This document shows positions 59,590-64,000 of a stretch of 64,000 nucleotides of DNA, piece after piece. Under the pieces are notes generated by a model, which saw only the letters and a list, made by a program, of their open reading frames with translations, ran no database searches and was not told the origin of the DNA. Origin of the DNA: Pseudarthrobacter sp. NamE2 (GTDB lineage Bacteria; Actinomycetota; Actinomycetes; Actinomycetales; Micrococcaceae); assembly GCF_005796205.1 (NCBI RefSeq), contig NZ_VAHN01000012.1, positions 62,001-126,000 on the forward strand. Direction: 5' to 3'. Every line of letters begins with the position of its first letter. Within the stretch, counting starts at the first letter, position 1. Made by a program: the position numbers and the translations under genes.

Positions 59590-61224
59590 ATGGAAATCAG
59601 CGCAGGAACCCGGACAGGCATGGAGGCAATTTATGCCACCGTTGCTGCTCTCACCGCGCTTGATGCCGAGGACGCCGCCCTCGCTTCCGTCGGCGCTTCG
59701 GCTGTGGCCGGGGACGGCGTGGATGTGCTCCAGCGGGCGTATGAGATCCGGCTGGAACGGATGGGACTGGAGAAGAAGCTGGAGGCCCAGGCCGCGGCCC
59801 GGAAAGCCCGGTCCGTCGTCGAAGCCTCGGACCTGCAGCAGGCCATGATCCCGCCGGACGCACCGCTGCATGACCGGACCTACACTGAGATTTCCACAGT
59901 GGAGGAGATCGCCGGGATTCTGACCATCAGTTCCGGGGCCGCGTCCGGGTTCATCACCCAGTCCCGTCAGATGTGTGCGTTGCCGCCGGTGTTGGACGCC
60001 CTGTCCATGGGGAGCCTCTCCTGGCAGCAGGCCCGGATCTTCGCCGACGAGACCGAGGCGTTGGACCATCCCGCCGCAGCCGCCCTGGTGGAGCACTTCC
60101 TCGACCCCGACGCCCCTAACCCGGCCAGGGGTTGCCCCGCTACCGGGCTGGTGCCGGCCCGGTTGCGGGCAAGGCTACGGGGCTGGCGGGAACGCCACCA
60201 TCCCGAATCGATCGAGAAACGCCACCACAAAAGCGCCGCGGACCGGCGGGTGGAGTTCACCCCGGACCGGGACGGGATGGCATGGATCTCCGCCTACCTG
60301 CCCGCCGACCAGGCACTGGCAATCTCGAATGACCTCACCGCCACTGCCCGTGGTCTCCAAGGAGAAAACGAAACCCGCACCCTTACCCAACTCAAAACCG
60401 ACGACTTCGCCAGACGCCTCCTCACCAACCGCGGCGCCACTGCCATAGACCGCAGCACCGGCCTCGTCCCAGGCGAGGCACCGGAGAAGATAATCGGCTT
60501 GGCCACACTCGTCGGTTCGGACGAAACCGCGACAGTCGCCAGCACCTGCAGCGACGCGGGAACCCAGGTGGACCACGGATTGAGCACGGACGGCACGGAT
60601 CCGGGCACCAATCCAGCCACAGGCAAGGTCCCCACGCCCCGCGCCGACGTGCTCGTCACCGTCCCGTTCTTCGCACTGCTCGGTCTCACCGATGAACCCG
60701 CAGAGCTCGACGGGTACGGCCCTATCCCGGCCTCCATGGCCCGCAAACTCCTTGCCGACGGCGCCGAATCCTTCCGCAGGGTCCTGCTCGACCCCAGCGA
60801 CGGAACACCCCTCGAGATCGGCCGCACCAGCTACCGCCTCACCAAAGCAATGAAAAAGGCGCTACAGCTGCGGGACGGAAAGTGCACCTTTTCCGGCTGC
60901 AACAACAACTCCCTCGACAACGAAGCCGACCACCTCACAGCCTGGCAACACGGTGGAACCACCGGAATCAGCAACTTGGCACAACTCTGCCCAAAACATC
61001 ACCGCCTGAAACACAACAGCGGCTGGGAACCCACCGCGGCAACCAAACACGAACCACCCGGCTGGACCTCACCCACCGGCCGTCACTACCAAGCCGAACA
61101 ACCGGACCGCGAACCACCGCAATGGCCGCCGGGCATCCTATCGACGGAAGCGAGTCCGCCGGAAATCTACTCATCGGCACATAGTCCGCTGGAAAATGTG
61201 CTTCTCCAGCTCCTCCCGGGATGA
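59590..61224 (+). CDS. DUF222/HNH endonuclease (REP13E12-like)
   Basis: 544 residues. A DUF222 domain (about residues 40-330) with LSWQQARIFADETEAL and RERHHPESIEKRHHKSA, and a C-terminal HNH domain: RDGKCTFSGCNNNSLDNEADHLTAWQ (HNH start near residue 420; split here for length) and LAQLCPKHHRLKHNSGW. Members are numerous in actinobacterial genomes and form the REP13E12 repeat family in Mycobacterium, where prophages insert. The first ATG in frame with a Shine-Dalgarno-like AGAGGA is at 59590. The flanking truncation suggests past mobility. Confidence 0.9.
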   Translation: MEISAGTRTGMEAIYATVAALTALDAEDAALASVGASAVAGDGVDVLQRAYEIRLERMGLEKKLEAQAAARKARSVVEASDLQQAMIPPDAPLHDRTYTEISTVEEIAGILTISSGAASGFITQSRQMCALPPVLDALSMGSLSWQQARIFADETEALDHPAAAALVEHFLDPDAPNPARGCPATGLVPARLRARLRGWRERHHPESIEKRHHKSAADRRVEFTPDRDGMAWISAYLPADQALAISNDLTATARGLQGENETRTLTQLKTDDFARRLLTNRGATAIDRSTGLVPGEAPEKIIGLATLVGSDETATVASTCSDAGTQVDHGLSTDGTDPGTNPATGKVPTPRADVLVTVPFFALLGLTDEPAELDGYGPIPASMARKLLADGAESFRRVLLDPSDGTPLEIGRTSYRLTKAMKKALQLRDGKCTFSGCNNNSLDNEADHLTAWQHGGTTGISNLAQLCPKHHRLKHNSGWEPTAATKHEPPGWTSPTGRHYQAEQPDREPPQWPPGILSTEASPPEIYSSAHSPLENVLLQLLPG

Positions 61225-61345
61225 CTTCGCCAGCGTAGATCCGGCCGGCTCCCCCTGGGACGCCGCCCCCTTATAGAGACCGCTTGTCTTCCGCCCGGGC
61301 TGGCCCTACCGTGTAGGAACTTGGCGGCTAAGTGCAGGTGCGGTC

Positions 61346-62971
61346 ATGCGAAGAGTGTCCTGGTCATCGCGCTGTTTTTTCGCGTGCCTGCTGGCTGTGG
61401 TTCTCTCTGGTGCGTCCGTCCCGGTGCCTCGCGCCGCCGTCGTTACTCGCGCCGAGGCCGCCTCTGTTCCGGACAGTGCCCTCGACGCGGTGAACTCGTT
61501 TTTGCGTGAACGGATGGCGGAGATGCGGCTGCCCGGTGCCGCCGTCGTTGTGGTCCAGGACGGGGAGCTGGTGCACTCCGCGGCGTTCGGCCGGGCGGAT
61601 GATTCGGGGCGGCCGATGACCGCGGACACCCCGGTGCTGCTGGCGTCGACCACCAAGTCCCTCACTGCCATCGCTGTGCTGCAGCAGGTGGAGGCCGGGC
61701 ACCTGCGCCTGGACGAGCCGGTGCGGACGTACCTGCCGTGGTTCTCTCTGCAGGACAGCCGCTCGTCCCAGATCACCGTGCGGCACCTGCTCAACCAGTC
61801 CAGCGGTATGGCGTCCAAGGACACCGCATTCGAGGGCTCATTTGCGCAGGACCCGGAAGCACTGGAGGAAGGAGTCCGGGCCTTGTCCGGGTCGCCGCTG
61901 GCCGGGACGCCGGGTGAAGCCTTTGGGTATGCCAACGCCAACTTCAACATCCTGGGGCTGCTGGTGCAGACGGTCAGCGGACAGCCCTTCGGGGACTACA
62001 TGCGGCAGCACGTCTTCGGGCCGCTGGGCATGAACCACAGTCATCCGACGCGAGCCGCCGCCCGCGCCGACGGCGCCGCTTACGGCTACTCGCGGTGGTT
62101 CGGTTCCTTCTGGCAGCAAACGGAGGTTCCGGCGCCCACCACCGGGATGCCCTCGAGCACCATGTACGCCTCAGCGCACGACCTAAGCCAGGAGCTGCTG
62201 ATGCTGCTGGACGAGGGTTCATTTGACGGCCGCCGGCTTCTTCAGCCGGACAGCGTGCGGGCCATGCTGACGCCCGCCGTCCGGATCGACGAGTCGAAGA
62301 TGTACGCGATGGGCTGGTTCACCCGGCCGCTCGTGGAGTCCGTGCCAGCCAACTTCGGCGGTTCCGAAACTGGCCTGCCGCTGCTCGCCGAGCATCAGGG
62401 TGAATGGGGCAACTCGCACACCTACCTGGCGATGGTCCCGTCCTCCCGCCTGGGCGTCGCCCTGGTGATCAACGCCAACGACACATCCTCGCCGTCCCGC
62501 CTGAAGTCCATTGACACCAATATCCTGCGGATCCTCCACGGCCAGGAACCCGTCCCGGCTGTGGTGCACGAGGACTGGCTGCAGCGCTATAGCTGGGCTG
62601 TAGCGCTGGCGCTCCTGCTCGCGGAGCTGCTCAGCCTGTGGCTGGCGCTCCGGATGCTGTTTCCGCGTCAAGCCGACAAACCCCGCGCAATCCGCCTGTG
62701 GTCCGTGGGCCTGGGAGCGCTGGCCCTCGACGCCCTCGCGCTGTGGCTCTGCTTCAGCTACGCCCCCACCAAGTTCGACACCGGGCTGGCAGTCATCATC
62801 CGCCAGTTCCCCGACGTCGGCGTGATGCTGGCGCCGGTCCTCGGCCTGGCACTCCTTTGGTCACTTCCCCGGACCTTCTGGCTGCTCGTTCCGAACCGGA
62901 GCCGCTTTTCCACCGGTGCTGGGAGCAAGAACGTTAGTCAGATGTCTGCTGGGCCACCTTCGCGCCACTGA
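61346..62971 (+). CDS. membrane-anchored serine beta-lactamase-like hydrolase
   Basis: 541 residues. A signal-like N-terminus (CFFACLLAVVLSGASVP) leads to a class C beta-lactamase/DD-peptidase-like domain: LLASTTKSLTAIAVLQQ gives the S-x-x-K nucleophile (Ser near residue 100) and GYANANFNILG the Y-x-N base. Three membrane helices at the C-terminus (about residues 415-510) hold it to the membrane. Such penicillin-binding-like proteins cleave peptides or esters outside the cell. The 3' end overlaps the convergent gene by 38 bases. Confidence 0.88.
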   Translation: MRRVSWSSRCFFACLLAVVLSGASVPVPRAAVVTRAEAASVPDSALDAVNSFLRERMAEMRLPGAAVVVVQDGELVHSAAFGRADDSGRPMTADTPVLLASTTKSLTAIAVLQQVEAGHLRLDEPVRTYLPWFSLQDSRSSQITVRHLLNQSSGMASKDTAFEGSFAQDPEALEEGVRALSGSPLAGTPGEAFGYANANFNILGLLVQTVSGQPFGDYMRQHVFGPLGMNHSHPTRAAARADGAAYGYSRWFGSFWQQTEVPAPTTGMPSSTMYASAHDLSQELLMLLDEGSFDGRRLLQPDSVRAMLTPAVRIDESKMYAMGWFTRPLVESVPANFGGSETGLPLLAEHQGEWGNSHTYLAMVPSSRLGVALVINANDTSSPSRLKSIDTNILRILHGQEPVPAVVHEDWLQRYSWAVALALLLAELLSLWLALRMLFPRQADKPRAIRLWSVGLGALALDALALWLCFSYAPTKFDTGLAVIIRQFPDVGVMLAPVLGLALLWSLPRTFWLLVPNRSRFSTGAGSKNVSQMSAGPPSRH

Positions 62972-63641
62972 ACTTCCTGCGCTGCCGCACCACAAACAAG
63001 ACTGCCGCGCAGGCGATAAGCATTACCGTCCCGACGGACACGAGCGGCAGTGCGAGTGAGCTTCCGGTGCTGGAGGCTTGCCGGCTGGTCGCACTGGCTT
63101 CGAGAGTGACCGGCGCGGACGGTGATGCCGTGGCTGTCGAAGTCGCCGAGGCGGAAGCCTCCGCCGTTGGCGTCGCAGGAGGCGCCTCCTCGATAGGCGC
63201 CACATCTGTAGGAACGGCGGACACCTCCGGCGCCTGTTCAACCTGAACGTCGGCAGCGGCCACGGGTGCCTCGACCGCAGGGGCATAGTATCCGTTGGAC
63301 TGCGGCGGGGTATAAGCCGGAACGGGCACCGGATGGACCGGGGAATTATTGGCTGGTGCCGGGGCAGGCTGCACCGGGGCCGGCGCGACCGGAACTGGCT
63401 GAGCCGGGACAGGCTGAACCCACGGTTGCTCAACGGAAGGGGCGGGCGGCGCCGGACTGTACGTGGGCTCCTCGACTGGAGCGGGAGGCGGCTCAACCGG
63501 GAGTTTGCCATCGTTCGGGTCGTAGCAATACCGGATCCCATCGGACATCCAACAGACGTATTCGGCATGGGCCGGAGCTGCAGCCAGCAGAATCGCCGCC
63601 GCCGAGAGCGTGATAGCGACGGCGGTGCGGCGCAGCGACAT
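62934..63641 (-). CDS. exported proline-rich surface protein
   Basis: 235 residues from ATG 63641 with signal peptide (VAITLSAAAILLAAAPAHA). A short Cys-containing domain (YVCWMSDGIRYCYDPNDGKL) follows, then ~120 residues of Pro/Ala/Val repeats such as PVPAQPVPVAPAPVQPAPAP, a Ser/Thr/Ala-rich stretch, and a C-terminal membrane helix with VVRQRRKFSG. It resembles cell-wall spanning proteins without an LPxTG site. Its 3' end overlaps the hydrolase gene tail-to-tail. Confidence 0.75.
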   Translation of the reverse strand: MSLRRTAVAITLSAAAILLAAAPAHAEYVCWMSDGIRYCYDPNDGKLPVEPPPAPVEEPTYSPAPPAPSVEQPWVQPVPAQPVPVAPAPVQPAPAPANNSPVHPVPVPAYTPPQSNGYYAPAVEAPVAAADVQVEQAPEVSAVPTDVAPIEEAPPATPTAEASASATSTATASPSAPVTLEASATSRQASSTGSSLALPLVSVGTVMLIACAAVLFVVRQRRKFSGAKVAQQTSD

Positions 63642-63759
63642 GATTGTCACGATAGTTTCCCCCAAAACTTCGGCCGACTCGCGGCCATGTTTGTCCATCC
63701 TATCCGCACTGTCGCAAGGTTGCCGCACACGAACGTCCCGCGGGCGGCAACCAACCCGG

Positions 63760-63774
63760 GCGCCGCCGTCGTAC
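63760..63774 (+). repeat. GCCGCCGTCGTAC-type motif
   Basis: GCGCCGCCGTCGTAC followed by ATCCTG, intergenic, 18 bases before the terminator at 63792. Confidence 0.55.
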
Positions 63775-63791
63775 ATCCTGGATGCAGGAAA

Positions 63792-63818
63792 GCCCCGGCA
63801 CGATTCTCGTGCCAGGGC
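63792..63818 (-). terminator. terminator, minus-strand gene entering from the right
   Basis: GCCCCGGCACGA and TCGTGCCAGGGC pair, with one mismatch, across TTC; on the minus strand CTTTCC follows. It suits the gene ending at 63879. Confidence 0.75.
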
Positions 63819-63862
63819 TCCTCGTTCGCTAAGCAGCGGGCCTACGTATAGAGGTAACCACC

Positions 63863-63887
63863 GGTGGTTTCGACAAGCTCAACCACC
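63863..63887. repeat. GGTTTCGACAAGCTCAACC repeat
   Basis: GGTGGTT and AACCACC pair across TCGACAAGCTC. The stop codon (TCA complement) of the partial gene lies inside it. Two diverged copies occur at 2161-2216. Confidence 0.75.
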
Positions 63888-64000
63888 AGTGACCTGGAAC
63901 GCCAGGGTCTCCGTGAACGTCCGGCCGTACACGTCGGTGGCGGTGACGGTGGCGGTGTGGTCGCCGGCGGCGAGGTCGGCGGGGAGCTGGAACCGCCACA
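63879..64000 (-). CDS. partial gene, C-terminus of a calcineurin-like phosphoesterase-type protein
   Basis: The minus strand reads WRFQLPADLAAGDHTATVTA then DVYGRTFTETLAFQVTGG and TGA at 63879-63881. This Ig-like strand pattern (AGDHTATVTATD) closes many Arthrobacter metallophosphatases with a calcineurin-like C-terminal domain, but only 40 codons are in view, so the enzyme call is tentative. The gene continues beyond 64000. Confidence 0.55.
   Translation of the reverse strand, partial: WRFQLPADLAAGDHTATVTATDVYGRTFTETLAFQVTGG

Noticed and set aside
1..64000. CRISPR array, tRNA, rRNA, origin
   Set aside because: No regularly spaced direct repeats, cloverleaf ends with CCA-type pattern, rRNA signature or DnaA-box cluster noticed by eye.

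Overview
The window reads as a chromosomal segment of a high-GC actinobacterium, most likely Arthrobacter/Pseudarthrobacter or a close Micrococcaceae relative. The flanking genes are strongly GC-biased at third positions, GTG starts are common, and there are DUF222/HNH genes, an OFA-type MFS with its tiny partner subunit, IS481 and IS256 elements, and the dispersed GGTTTCGACAAGCTCAACC-type intergenic repeat. I assign no species. I found no rRNA, tRNA or CRISPR array.

Layout. 0.2-10.3 kb is ordinary catabolic chromosome: a membrane protein, a hemerythrin-like protein, an SRPBCC protein, an anchored M15-like protein, a TPP-riboswitch-preceded SDR plus FMN monooxygenase pair, and a nucleoside salvage locus (nucleoside hydrolase and a frameshifted MFS on one strand; ribokinase and a GNAT on the other). 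10.3-29.8 kb is a lower-GC accessory island devoted to defence. It holds an NaeI-type endonuclease, a six-gene minus-strand block (cytosine methyltransferase, ParB-like protein, SNF2-type helicase, DUF3883-type PD-(D/E)XK protein, degenerate HNH protein) convergent with the endonuclease, a GHKL ATPase with an unknown partner, a type I Mokosh-like pair (kinase-helicase plus PLD protein), a decayed IS256 copy, and an McrA-like HNH endonuclease with a small membrane protein. 30.0-35.0 kb is an amino-acid uptake/transamination/ThDP-enzyme locus with an Lrp regulator. 35.0-36.1 kb is an intact IS481-family element that split a terminator hairpin. 36.1-46.3 kb holds mixed envelope and metabolic genes, including a glycosyltransferase pseudogene with one in-frame stop. 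46.3-54.6 kb is a regulon for oxidative N-dealkylation of an amine (transporter, DmmA-like subunit, ferredoxin reductase, DUF3445 haem oxygenase, small protein, aldehyde dehydrogenase, HPP protein) under a divergent GntR regulator fused in operon to a soluble Cache-domain sensor. 54.7-64.0 kb holds transporters, a truncated MHS transporter next to a DUF222/HNH gene, a serine beta-lactamase-like hydrolase, a proline-rich surface protein and the end of a phosphoesterase-like gene.

The best candidates for something not well described are: (i) the methyltransferase-ParB-helicase-DUF3883-HNH block built onto an NaeI restriction pair; (ii) the GHKL ATPase/partner pair; (iii) the TPP riboswitch upstream of an SDR/FMN-monooxygenase operon; (iv) the amine N-dealkylation regulon with a cytosolic Cache sensor; and (v) a ~65-bp palindrome duplicated together with the 3' end of the nucleoside hydrolase gene. 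All functional statements come from motif recognition and context; no database search was run.
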